DNA of 11,679 nucleotides from Promethearchaeia archaeon (GTDB lineage Archaea; Asgardarchaeota; Lokiarchaeia; Sigyniarchaeales; SOKP01): positions 1-11,679 of the forward strand of contig JAHQWY010000088.1 of assembly GCA_029856445.1 (NCBI GenBank), read 5' to 3'. The position numbers were made by a program, and so were the translations under genes. The notes below the pieces were generated by a model. That model saw only the letters and a program-made list of their open reading frames with translations. It made no database searches and was not told where the DNA came from. Positions 1-7,725 of the stretch are shown here, piece by piece (within the stretch, counting starts at the first letter, position 1; every line of letters begins with the position of its first letter).

Positions 1-1008
1 CAATTTGAACCCAAAAAATCTACTATATCTTCAAAATTACAGGGTAAAATAAAAATAAAAGAAAAATCTCTAGGTATCTCTTTAGAGAGTGAGATTCACC
101 ATTTGAAGAAAGGGGAATATGTAAAATTACTTGGAATCACATCAGTTGATCGAACACAGCTATATTGTAGTAATAGTAATTTGAGATACTTGCTAGAATT
201 GACAAACAATCTAGATTTTATAGCTACAGGGATATTGGGTGGAGAACTTGATAAAATGCTTCTAATTTCTGTAGAGCAAAATACTGAGGAAAAATGCCAA
301 TTCTATGTTAAAGACGATATCATTTATTTAGTCTATGGGAGGTTCCCGGATAAGAAAGGAAAATGGCTTCTTGAGCAAATGTCAAATAATTTTTCTGATT
401 TAGTAGGAAATAAGGATGTTAATAATCTAGATAAATTAGAATCGCACCAAATTGAAAGAGATTTCAAGGGACGAACAAAATTAATTCTTACTGAATATCT
501 TAAATTGCAGGAGGTTTGGTTAGATAAGAAAATACCTTATGTTGAAGATACTATTCGAATTGACTATTTAGGTTTATCTTCTATGTCAATTGGAGTTATA
601 TCTTTATTAATAGGAGACGATTTAAATTTTGAACTGCAAATGGAAGTGAATAGTCCAGAAGAGGAGAAAGAAATGAAAGAATCAATGTTAACAGCAAGAA
701 TCGAAGCCATTGCCGCAAATACTCAAGGAAACACAGGAGCATTCCCCCGCTGGATATCTGTAAAACTAGGATTTCAAAAATATAGATTTTTGACATTCAA
801 GAAATATACAAATGATTACTTCCTGTCTTTACTCTCTGAAGGGAACTTAGAAAAAGTTGAAGAAGTTGAAAAATTATTGGATCATAAAATTAGTAAAGTA
901 ACTGAGTCAAGCTTCTCTGGGAATTTAAAACCTTTTAATGAATTAAAAATTATCTTAGAAAAAGACTTAAATAAAAGAAGAAAATTTCCTCCATTCGAAT
1001 TTAAGTAA
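1..1008 (+). CDS. Partial hypothetical protein with probable tandem longin/roadblock-like modules (5' end outside window)
   Basis: The reading frame is open from base 1 with no stop, so the gene begins to the left of the window. The TTG at 103 is an internal leucine codon, not a supported start. 335 residues are visible. There is no signal peptide or membrane segment in the visible part, so it is probably cytosolic. The visible N-terminus is a Lys/Ser-rich linker. Two blocks then follow a similar plan: beta strands, a helix, more strands, and a closing strand-turn-helix. The first closes at DIIYLVYGRFPDKKGKWLLE (about 310-370); the second runs from the GVISLLIGDD strand (about 592) to YFLSLLSEGN plus a helix (about 820-900). 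This pattern resembles the longin/roadblock fold common in Asgard GTPase regulators, but no diagnostic motif exists, so the fold call is inference. The C-terminus is basic and ends in KFPPFEFK. It converges with the RuBisCO-like gene 39 bp away. Confidence 0.75.
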   Translation, partial: QFEPKKSTISSKLQGKIKIKEKSLGISLESEIHHLKKGEYVKLLGITSVDRTQLYCSNSNLRYLLELTNNLDFIATGILGGELDKMLLISVEQNTEEKCQFYVKDDIIYLVYGRFPDKKGKWLLEQMSNNFSDLVGNKDVNNLDKLESHQIERDFKGRTKLILTEYLKLQEVWLDKKIPYVEDTIRIDYLGLSSMSIGVISLLIGDDLNFELQMEVNSPEEEKEMKESMLTARIEAIAANTQGNTGAFPRWISVKLGFQKYRFLTFKKYTNDYFLSLLSEGNLEKVEEVEKLLDHKISKVTESSFSGNLKPFNELKIILEKDLNKRRKFPPFEFK

Positions 1009-1057
1009 AAAAATCATAAACAAAAATAAAATTAAAATAAAAAGAAGTTATTCTTCT
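1007..1057 (-). terminator. Poly-T termination region of the RuBisCO-like gene, with a small hairpin
   Basis: Read on the minus strand, a 5-bp stem (AGAAG/CTTCT, loop AATAA, at 1043-1057) spans the stop codon. It is followed by a series of T tracts: T5 at 1039-1043, T4 at 1034-1037, T5 at 1022-1026 and T7 at 1007-1013. Archaeal RNA polymerase terminates at T-rich tracts without needing a hairpin, so the T runs are the stronger evidence and the short stem may be incidental. The last T run overlaps the stop codon of the convergent gene. Confidence 0.5.
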
Positions 1058-2379
1058 ATCAGGGCAGTTTTACCACTACCCCATACTCCCAGTGCGATCC
1101 CTAATTCTTTTTGTTCTTTAGCAACTTGTTTTATATTTTTTCCTTCCATAACAGCATCAATTGCTTGTCTAAATGCTTTCGCTCCAGATATTGGACCATC
1201 GGGATGACTATGTATGCCACCTCCGCTTCCTATAAGTATATCATTACCAGCTTCTTTTATACATTTCTCAACCATTCCCGGGGTGATTCCTCCACTAGGC
1301 ATCGGTAGTGTTGGTCTGATATGTTGAAGGGGAAATCGAAGTGCCTTGAGATTCTGTTCATATCTCTCATCTAATATCTCAGCTTTTCCATAAGGAGCAG
1401 GAATTACAACAGTATCAGCTCCACAAATTCGGGGTAATTTTGCAAAAGTTAGCATACTAGTCATACCTGTCCACTCCCCTCCAAAGTATGTTCCTCCAAA
1501 ATCCATATGCCCTAAAATAGGAACTTTTATTGAAGGATCTTCAGCAATTTGTCTAAGAGCTTCAAATCCAGTAGTTAAGTAATTTATCATTAGGGCATTG
1601 GCTCCTAATTCTATCATTTTATCTGCATATTCAAACATTTCCGGGAACTTAGTAGTAATATTTATTGTATACAAAGTTTTTTCTCCTTTTTCTGAGTCAG
1701 CTTTATCAATAGCTTCCATTACCTTTACAATCCTCTCTTCTAGTCTATTAAAAGAAGGATCTGATATTAATTCATCATCTTTTACGACATCACAACCACC
1801 AAAGGCTGCTTTATATACTAGATCTGCCGCCACATCTGCTGTATGTCCTGTACAAGGTTTTACCATGTTATTTAATAGAGGACGTTCTGGTACTTTTAAT
1901 AATTCTCGTATTCCATCAATCCCAAATTTAGGTCCTTTAAAATCTTCTAACCAGCCTTTGGGGAATGCCAAATCTACTAATTTCAATCCATGAGTAATAC
2001 TAATATTACCAATAACCGTTGTGAAAAGCATTGGAATTCCCATTCCTTTAATGTTTATGATAGGAAATCCGATCTGAACAAAATAAATTCGTTCTTTGAT
2101 GTCCTTAGGTATCGCATATTCTAGGTGAGGTAGTTCATATACACCAAGTACTCTTGCCACATGATGTTTTCTAACCTCTTCCGTTTCAGCGGGAACTCGA
2201 ATCCATGTCCCTGTTGATTGTTCAATAGCCGCGAATCTAGATAAATAGTTGACATTTTGTCCTTTCGGACGTTTTATGATATAGCTTGCTATAATGTATT
2301 TTTCTAAATCTATACCGTCCAAACCAATTGCTTCTGGAGTATCCAAATATTTTTCACAGCTAGGAAAGTTTTCATCCAT
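1048..2379 (-). CDS. RuBisCO-like protein (RuBisCO large-subunit superfamily, probably form IV)
   Basis: At 443 residues it is full length for the family. The N-terminal domain is at about 1-140 and the TIM barrel at about 150-430. Aligning by hand to spinach RbcL, these are kept: E60/T65/W66 (E53, T58, W59 in QSTGTW), K175 (K174 in VKPCTG), carbamylated K201 and metal ligands D203/E204 (K200, D202, E203 in GGCDVVKDDE), H294 (H291), loop-6 K334 (K332 in PYGKAE), S379-G-G (362-364 in PSGG) and the phosphate-binding GGG (GSGGG, 384-388). These are changed: N123 to M117, K177 to C176, R295 to M292 and H327 to V325. The enolising core is intact but CO2/RuBP-specific contacts are not, which fits form IV proteins such as the DK-MTP-1-P enolases and sugar-acid RLPs. 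The substrate is unknown, and a divergent archaeal form III is less likely. The ATG is the first possible start, since an in-frame TAA lies five codons upstream. It has its own promoter and terminator. Confidence 0.9.
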   Translation of the reverse strand: MDENFPSCEKYLDTPEAIGLDGIDLEKYIIASYIIKRPKGQNVNYLSRFAAIEQSTGTWIRVPAETEEVRKHHVARVLGVYELPHLEYAIPKDIKERIYFVQIGFPIINIKGMGIPMLFTTVIGNISITHGLKLVDLAFPKGWLEDFKGPKFGIDGIRELLKVPERPLLNNMVKPCTGHTADVAADLVYKAAFGGCDVVKDDELISDPSFNRLEERIVKVMEAIDKADSEKGEKTLYTINITTKFPEMFEYADKMIELGANALMINYLTTGFEALRQIAEDPSIKVPILGHMDFGGTYFGGEWTGMTSMLTFAKLPRICGADTVVIPAPYGKAEILDERYEQNLKALRFPLQHIRPTLPMPSGGITPGMVEKCIKEAGNDILIGSGGGIHSHPDGPISGAKAFRQAIDAVMEGKNIKQVAKEQKELGIALGVWGSGKTALIEE

Positions 2380-2420
2380 TTTAATTTCACATTAATTTTT
2401 TAATTGTTCTAATTGAGATT

Positions 2421-2432
2421 AATATTAATAAA
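2421..2432 (-). promoter_or_regulatory. TATA-box candidate for the RuBisCO-like gene
   Basis: The minus strand reads TTTATTAATATT, 42-53 bp ahead of the ATG at 2379. With archaeal TATA-to-start spacing of about 26 nt this would give a short leader of roughly 15-20 nt. That leader has no good Shine-Dalgarno site (only GTGAAAT). The background is very AT-rich, so the box is only a candidate. Confidence 0.35.
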
Positions 2433-2455
2433 CTCAAAAATATTTTGATAAACCT

Positions 2456-2491
2456 AAAAAAAACAAATAAAAAAATAAGAAAAATAAAAAA
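2456..2491 (-). terminator. Poly-T terminator of the first surface-protein/longin-wHTH operon
   Basis: Just after the stop at 2497, the minus strand carries T6 (2486-2491), T5 (2480-2484), T7 (2469-2475) and T8 (2456-2463). This is a typical archaeal T-tract terminator. It separates the operon from the RuBisCO-like gene, whose promoter candidate lies immediately beyond. Confidence 0.6.
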
Positions 2492-2496
2492 TATAA

Positions 2497-3612
2497 TTAA
2501 TCTTTTTCTTTAGCTTCAGCTTTTTGTGCTGCTTTTAAATTTGTATAAGAATTTTCAAGCACAGTCAGGTATTCAATTAGTACTTGATCAGATTTTGATT
2601 TTTGTTCATACACAGTTTTGATAACATTCATTAGGTATTTTGGAAAAATCAAGTCTAAATGAAAATCAGAAAGAAGTGCATAATATTCATTACCTCTTTC
2701 ATCTTGGAAGACTTCTACTAATTGAGTATCCCAAAGCATCTTTAACACATCATCTAGATCGTCTACTCCTTTCTTTCTAAGTTTCTCTAGGTCATTCTTA
2801 GTAACTACGGCAGTTCTTAATAATCGCATAGTTTCATAAACTTGTGGATTAGTAAGAACATCTAATATCCTAAGATTATCTCCTTCTGTTGGTTGATAAT
2901 TTTGAAAATATGTTCGAACATCAGCTTTATAATTCTCAACAAGTTGGGAAGGTAAACCTCGATCTAAGGGATCTCTTAAAATTATAACAGGTGGTACGCG
3001 CATAAGTATAATATCTTTAATCAAGAAAATTAGTTCAGATGGCATCCCTTTTACTGATGCTTCTTTGATTATCTCTCGTTTAATGAGCTCCATTAGAACA
3101 CCTTCAACATCAACAAATCCTTGTTTATATCTATCTTTTAACCAAATCATCAGTTCCGATTTTGAGACAACACCCTCATCCCTTAAACGTTTAATTATCA
3201 TACGTTTTATTTCATCTTGATAGGTAAGAGCAAGTCGTTGTTCAGTACTCAATGTGGGATATACTGATAATCGTCGAAACAGCGAAGGGATCATTTGTAG
3301 AAATGAATCATCTTCTAAGTTTGATAATATAATCCTAGAAACATCTATTAATCCCTCTTCATATGCATCTGGATCATCATCAAGATTCAAGAGTAGGAGA
3401 ATATAATAGTTTTTCTCTGGTCCAGTGTAGTATGATGCAATATTTAAGGATCCAATCATTAAACTAATCATCCCCGATTCTCCGCTATATTCATGGGTGC
3501 TATACACTTGCATCAGAGTTTTTTCTGTTAGTACAATTTCTTCTGGGTATTTAGATAATATTTCAGTACCTGCCCTGTCATCCCATTTCATTATAACTAA
3601 TCCAATTGGCAT
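2497..3612 (-). CDS. Longin-like domain plus tandem winged-helix protein, copy 1
   Basis: 371-residue soluble protein of an Asgard-type family with no named function. Residues 1-118 fit a longin fold: strand GLVIMKW, a second strand, helix TEKTLMQVYS, strands GMISLMIG/NIASYYTG/YYILLLLNL, then two helices. Residues about 132-205 form a first winged helix (SKSELMIWL recognition-type helix, wing near KEASVKGMPS). Residues 258-322 form a second (TKNDLEKLRKKG, wing QDERGNEYYAL). A helical, charged C-terminus follows. It is second in an operon: its ATG directly follows the TAA of the large surface protein, with a perfect Shine-Dalgarno, so translation is probably coupled. The close paralogue at 9175-10287 sits in the same position behind a similar surface protein. 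About 72% of the first 64 residues are identical (hand count). Tandem winged helices also occur in ESCRT-II subunits and in transcription factors. Whether this is a membrane adaptor or a DNA-binding regulator is unresolved. Confidence 0.9.
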   Translation of the reverse strand: MPIGLVIMKWDDRAGTEILSKYPEEIVLTEKTLMQVYSTHEYSGESGMISLMIGSLNIASYYTGPEKNYYILLLLNLDDDPDAYEEGLIDVSRIILSNLEDDSFLQMIPSLFRRLSVYPTLSTEQRLALTYQDEIKRMIIKRLRDEGVVSKSELMIWLKDRYKQGFVDVEGVLMELIKREIIKEASVKGMPSELIFLIKDIILMRVPPVIILRDPLDRGLPSQLVENYKADVRTYFQNYQPTEGDNLRILDVLTNPQVYETMRLLRTAVVTKNDLEKLRKKGVDDLDDVLKMLWDTQLVEVFQDERGNEYYALLSDFHLDLIFPKYLMNVIKTVYEQKSKSDQVLIEYLTVLENSYTNLKAAQKAEAKEKD

Positions 3613-6600
3613 TTAATCTACACCTCCTTTTAGATTTTTTATTTCTCCTGGAGTTTCAGGCAGCGATTTCTTTTTCTTACCTTCTACACCTAATGTTTTC
3701 CGTAAGGATAATCCAAGCATCTCCCATCTATCTCCTAATCGTTTTATCGTATATTCTTCCTTTGAAGGATAGAGAAGTGAATCTGAAATAGATTTTTTGC
3801 CCTTAATGTCTTTCTTCATTTTCTTAACTTTCTTAACGAATGTAGGGATTCTAGCTTGTTGCACTGTCCGATAAATAGCTAAACTTGCTGTTACAGCGAC
3901 GATAGCACCTACTATCATTAATAGATAGAAGGTTGGGATTCCGAATGTCTCATGCATGTTAACTAAAATTGTTAATGAAGTTTTTTTAGTAGAGAAATAT
4001 TGCTTTTCAACAGTAAGAGTAGCTGAAATTGTTGATGGGAGAAAGAACGCATCAGCGATCTTAGAAGTTTTTATAGAATAACTTCCATCTCCAAGATCCG
4101 TGAAATTATATCGATTCCCCTTAATATCGAGATATACATCAGCTCCGATAACCGGTGCTGAACTATTATCAGGATCTGTAATTGTAATTGTAAAATTCAA
4201 AGATGTTCCTGATCCTATTCTAATCTTTTTTGCTTCTGTTCCAGTAAATTTATCTGGCCATTCAATATGAACATTTCTTTTTCGAATTGTTAAAGAAATT
4301 ATAGCAATTCGATGTTCATAATTAAGCTTGTTCAATGTCACTATTATTGAATATTCTCCATCAAGACGAGTTTCAGTATCAAGATCTAAGATATATTTAT
4401 TTTCGACTGTTTCAATAAGTTCTCCTACTTCCGTTGTTCCTGGAATTGGGTCTCCAGTTGTTTCATTAATTTTTTGTAAAAGAAAACTTTTCTCATCTAA
4501 ATTAGAAATTGGACTTGAACTAAATACATCTTCATATTCAAAAACAAATGTTTTTTCTTCAAATATAAAAATATTTTCAGAAATGTACAATAACCCAGAA
4601 GATCCATTTATCGTTGTTGGTCTTGAGATGATGTTTATATACATTGGAAAATCTTCAATCTGCGAATAATTTTCACGACTGACAGTTATATCAATTCTAT
4701 ATTTTCCTACATTTGTAGCAAGTGTAGTATCAAGTTCAAAATAATAATAATTCGCATGCAATGGATCATTTATGAGAGTTCCAGAGCCATAATCCCAGTC
4801 ATAAGTGAATATATCAGGCACTAGGGTACCGTTTGTAATAGCATCAAAAAATTTCGCAGTAATATTTATTGCATTTCCATAATATTCTGAAATTTCATAA
4901 TCGAGTCCTATATTTTTTGGTAATTCATTCATAGAAGTATAATCATGCAAAGTTATACCTGTGGATTTAGGCAATATGGTAATTCCAAAATATTGATCAA
5001 TTGGGTCATTCCAAAATGGTTTATAACCTGATACTAGAGCAAAGTAGAATTCAGAAGTAGAACCAGCAGTGAGAAAGCTTGAGTTCGTTGTTAATGTAAA
5101 ATTCCCTGTTGTACTCCCGTGAACCATTTCTTTTTCTACTATTTTTTCACCATATTTTGTATATAATGTCCAATTTGCAGACGTTGGATAATTACCTGCA
5201 TGAGCATTCCAATCAGGAACCCAATCCACACCACTATTGTTGGATGTTTCATATAAAATCCAGAAAGACATATTTTCTCCCCATACAACCTCAGTATCAC
5301 CTCCATACTGCGTAAAATTTGCAATCCTCTGTGTAAAGTTCAAACCATCTAGAAAAAATACTAATGTAGACGCTCCATCTAAAGTATAATTATAATAATC
5401 TGTAAGTGCCGGTTTGCCTTTATCTGAAGTATTTACACTGAATACCTGCTTTTGACCTATAATCCATAGACTAAAATTGTAAACTTGTTCTGTCTTATAG
5501 GCAAAACTGAAATCAGTAGTATGATCACCATAAGCATAGCCCATCGTATCTGTCTCTAAATAAACCACATCTGTTGCTGTATTATTTAGTTGTACTTTAA
5601 CAGTAACCCCTGTCACACCCTCATTCCCCGTTTCATCCATTACCCGTATCTCTAACTTTGAAATATTAGTGTTCACAAAAACAGAATAATTTTTTATACC
5701 ACTTCGATAAATAGTGCTTGAATTCAAAGGAGTTGGATGAGTATAATAGTCTGGATTATCATAGTAAACTGTATAATTGTAACTTGTTGAGTTTATCCAA
5801 CGATATGTAGCTTCTCCAGCAGAATTTAGTGGAATCTTATCCAATACATCTATAGTAGAATTTCCTACATCCACGTATCCATGATTTAATGGATCGCCAT
5901 CCCAATCGTCCACTTCAAAATCAATTGTCCAAAGATCAGCAGTAATATTAGCTGAAACAAATAGACCTTTGAATTCAACCTCTCCAGCAGGTTCAGTTCT
6001 ACCATCATAAACTATTTCTTCATATGAACCAGAATATGTAGTATAATTGACCGTAATGTTATAAAATGCAAATGGTACCCCAGTAAAGGACACAGTACCC
6101 TCTGATGAGGTATAATCTGTATAAGTAGTGTTTCCTACTTCCAAGATATGTGTTAAGTTATCCCATAAAGAGACTTCAGCTCCTGGAACCCTTCTACCAT
6201 CCACATCTTCTACTACTATTGTAACACTTGCAGCCCTTTCTGTAATAGATAATAAATCTGTTTCGATTGAGTAATAATTTGCTAGCCACTCTATTTCGTC
6301 TGGTGCAACAGCATAATCAAAATATCTAATCTCGTCTATACTTCCTGAATAATAGATATTATTCCTAGCTCCATTTACACTAGTTGCTTCAGAACCATCT
6401 CCAAAAAATCCCCACCTGGCAGTAGTTCTACCAAAACCATCTCCACCATAGACATTAATGGCTCGATTATCTTCTACACCATCTACATAAATTATTTTAT
6501 CATTACCGTCATATACTACACTCGCAAAATGCCACTCACCATCGTTTAATCCAGTAGTAGTGCCGAAAAAATCATGTTGACCACTGTGTCCATTAGCTGA

Positions 6601-7497
6601 AGTTGAATAACCAATTTTTCCATCCCTAGGATCAATATAAAAATTAAAATATTCTGATCTATCAAAATCAAAGAAAGCCCAATTACTACTATAACTGCTA
6701 CCGGTATAAAATGTCTTAAACCAACAACTAACAGTTACCGCAGTAATTTCATTCGGTTGAGTAAAATGCAACTCATCATGGATGTAAACAAAATCATGAC
6801 TACCGTCAAAGCTAAGCGAATAGGAACCAACAGCACTATCAGAATCATAATCTGGAGTATAACCAGTGCCTGTGCTCCATAAAGTAGCGTTAGCAAAGTT
6901 TAATGAATCAATGACAGTTGAACCCCGTCCCCCAGAGCCCTCTTCAAAACTCCACCAAGCTTTTCCAGAAGGATCATAATTAACATGATGTACTCCACGG
7001 TGATTTATAGAAGCATTTCCCCAATACATATAAGTGTCATATTCAGATTCACTTAGAGTTGAATTTGTTTCAAACCAGATAGTAGCTAATCCTGGTAAAG
7101 GAAAGTCTTTCTTTACATAGTAGTTTCTAACGATGTCATTCTCTACAATTCTAACATCATACAAATCGGAATCCATATTATAATTGTTTACTAAATCAGT
7201 ATAATCAAATTCTATGCTAACAAAATTATTTATTAAATTATAACTTCCAGGATTAGTAATGTTGATGCACTGTCTCCATCTATAAGAGGCGTTCCACCAA
7301 GGATCTTCACCAAAACCATTACTTAAAGTGGGTAATTTATGGTCTCCTTTTTCAATTTCCTTTTCATCATTAATATTGATCACTGACTTATTTGGAATTA
7401 ATGGAACAGCAAGCAAAACTGAACTTAGAGTTAGGATCAACAAGAAACTTGCTGAGATACTTTGTTTAAGCTTTTTTTGTTTCATTGTCATTTTCAT
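3613..7497 (-). CDS. Large type I surface protein: signal peptide, DUF2341, LamG lectin-like domain, beta-sandwich repeats, C-terminal TM and cytosolic tail
   Basis: 1294 residues. A basic start and hydrophobic stretch (15-34) form a signal peptide. A DUF2341-type domain spans about 66-163 (WWNASYRW at the front, YMYWGNAS at the end). A LamG/concanavalin-like jelly roll spans about 178-410 (WWSFEEGSG, SLSFDGSHDFVYI, VSCWFKT, WHFASVVYDG, IYVDGV, GSIDEIRYFDYA). Ig- or CNA-B-like beta modules follow (about 421-510, 519-610, 612-700, then more to 1180; e.g. VTIVVEDVDGRRVPGAEVSLWD). One transmembrane helix lies at 1187-1208, then an 87-residue basic tail with QQARIP and WEMLGLS. More than 25 N-X-S/T sequons in the outer part suggest N-glycosylation. 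This is the layout of an adhesin or receptor; the ligand is unknown and carbohydrate is a guess from LamG. The first ATG is chosen because a TATA-like box sits about 25 nt upstream. The operon partner starts at its stop codon. The tail is 48% identical to that of the paralogue at 10287-11679. Confidence 0.9.
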   Translation of the reverse strand: MKMTMKQKKLKQSISASFLLILTLSSVLLAVPLIPNKSVININDEKEIEKGDHKLPTLSNGFGEDPWWNASYRWRQCINITNPGSYNLINNFVSIEFDYTDLVNNYNMDSDLYDVRIVENDIVRNYYVKKDFPLPGLATIWFETNSTLSESEYDTYMYWGNASINHRGVHHVNYDPSGKAWWSFEEGSGGRGSTVIDSLNFANATLWSTGTGYTPDYDSDSAVGSYSLSFDGSHDFVYIHDELHFTQPNEITAVTVSCWFKTFYTGSSYSSNWAFFDFDRSEYFNFYIDPRDGKIGYSTSANGHSGQHDFFGTTTGLNDGEWHFASVVYDGNDKIIYVDGVEDNRAINVYGGDGFGRTTARWGFFGDGSEATSVNGARNNIYYSGSIDEIRYFDYAVAPDEIEWLANYYSIETDLLSITERAASVTIVVEDVDGRRVPGAEVSLWDNLTHILEVGNTTYTDYTSSEGTVSFTGVPFAFYNITVNYTTYSGSYEEIVYDGRTEPAGEVEFKGLFVSANITADLWTIDFEVDDWDGDPLNHGYVDVGNSTIDVLDKIPLNSAGEATYRWINSTSYNYTVYYDNPDYYTHPTPLNSSTIYRSGIKNYSVFVNTNISKLEIRVMDETGNEGVTGVTVKVQLNNTATDVVYLETDTMGYAYGDHTTDFSFAYKTEQVYNFSLWIIGQKQVFSVNTSDKGKPALTDYYNYTLDGASTLVFFLDGLNFTQRIANFTQYGGDTEVVWGENMSFWILYETSNNSGVDWVPDWNAHAGNYPTSANWTLYTKYGEKIVEKEMVHGSTTGNFTLTTNSSFLTAGSTSEFYFALVSGYKPFWNDPIDQYFGITILPKSTGITLHDYTSMNELPKNIGLDYEISEYYGNAINITAKFFDAITNGTLVPDIFTYDWDYGSGTLINDPLHANYYYFELDTTLATNVGKYRIDITVSRENYSQIEDFPMYINIISRPTTINGSSGLLYISENIFIFEEKTFVFEYEDVFSSSPISNLDEKSFLLQKINETTGDPIPGTTEVGELIETVENKYILDLDTETRLDGEYSIIVTLNKLNYEHRIAIISLTIRKRNVHIEWPDKFTGTEAKKIRIGSGTSLNFTITITDPDNSSAPVIGADVYLDIKGNRYNFTDLGDGSYSIKTSKIADAFFLPSTISATLTVEKQYFSTKKTSLTILVNMHETFGIPTFYLLMIVGAIVAVTASLAIYRTVQQARIPTFVKKVKKMKKDIKGKKSISDSLLYPSKEEYTIKRLGDRWEMLGLSLRKTLGVEGKKKKSLPETPGEIKNLKGGVD
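3621..3628 (-). promoter_or_regulatory. Strong Shine-Dalgarno site for longin-wHTH copy 1, inside the surface-protein gene
   Basis: The minus strand reads AGGAGGTG, a perfect match to archaeal anti-Shine-Dalgarno, 8 nt before the ATG at 3612. These bases are also the codons for the last Lys-Gly-Gly-Val of the surface protein. This fixes the start of the downstream gene and points to translational coupling. Confidence 0.85.
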
Positions 7498-7510
7498 TTC
7501 ATTCGTTTTT

Positions 7511-7530
7511 AATTAAAATTTTATTAAATT
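7511..7530 (-). promoter_or_regulatory. TATA-like promoter region of the large surface protein operon
   Basis: The minus strand reads AATTTAATAAAATTTTAATT over these bases. TTTAATAA begins about 31 nt before the ATG at 7497, the spacing expected for a leaderless or nearly leaderless archaeal transcript. No Shine-Dalgarno lies upstream of this ATG, which agrees with leaderless translation. AT-rich context lowers confidence. Confidence 0.45.
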
Positions 7531-7661
7531 GACTGAATTTTAAAAAAAGGTTTTCATTAATAATACTAATTTTTGTATTTAATTTTTTAGCTATCATCAA
7601 TTTATTTTGTATATCAATCTTAGGATTGTTATTTCATGTAAACTCATTAGTGGTCAAAATA

Positions 7662-7725
7662 TTTGATAACAATATTACATTTTTTTTTAAGAAAATGGAT
7701 AAAACTAACTTTAATTGTTATCAAA
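7662..7725. repeat. 12-bp perfect inverted repeat in the divergent promoter region
   Basis: TTTGATAACAAT at 7662-7673 is matched by its reverse complement ATTGTTATCAAA at 7714-7725, with a 40-bp spacer. It could be a paired regulator site between the divergent genes. In a region this AT-rich and of this length, one such match by chance would not be surprising. Confidence 0.3.

Noticed and set aside
103..1008. TTG at 103 as start of the first gene
   Set aside because: The same frame is open to base 1 with coding-like residues and there is no Shine-Dalgarno or TATA spacing for the TTG; the gene is simply cut by the window edge.
1598..1993. 131-codon open frame on the plus strand inside the RuBisCO-like gene, and similar antisense frames elsewhere
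   Set aside because: It lies opposite a clearly conserved gene, has low-complexity Ser-rich content and no expression signals; it is a shadow frame. The same applies to other short frames opposite the large genes.
1048..2379. Calling this a true CO2-fixing RuBisCO (rbcL)
   Set aside because: Residues equal to N123, K177, R295 and H327 are replaced, and no phosphoribulokinase or AMP-pathway gene is in the window; RuBisCO-like protein is the safer call.
2435..2453. CAAAAATATTTTGATAAAC upstream of the RuBisCO-like gene resembling CAAAATATTTGATAAC at 7655-7670
   Set aside because: The match needs shifts within A/T runs and is not placed equally relative to a start codon, so a shared regulator site is not supported.
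7662..7725. 12-bp inverted repeat as a firm operator pair
   Set aside because: A rough estimate for a 580-bp region of this AT content gives a few tenths of such matches by chance, so it is listed only at low confidence.
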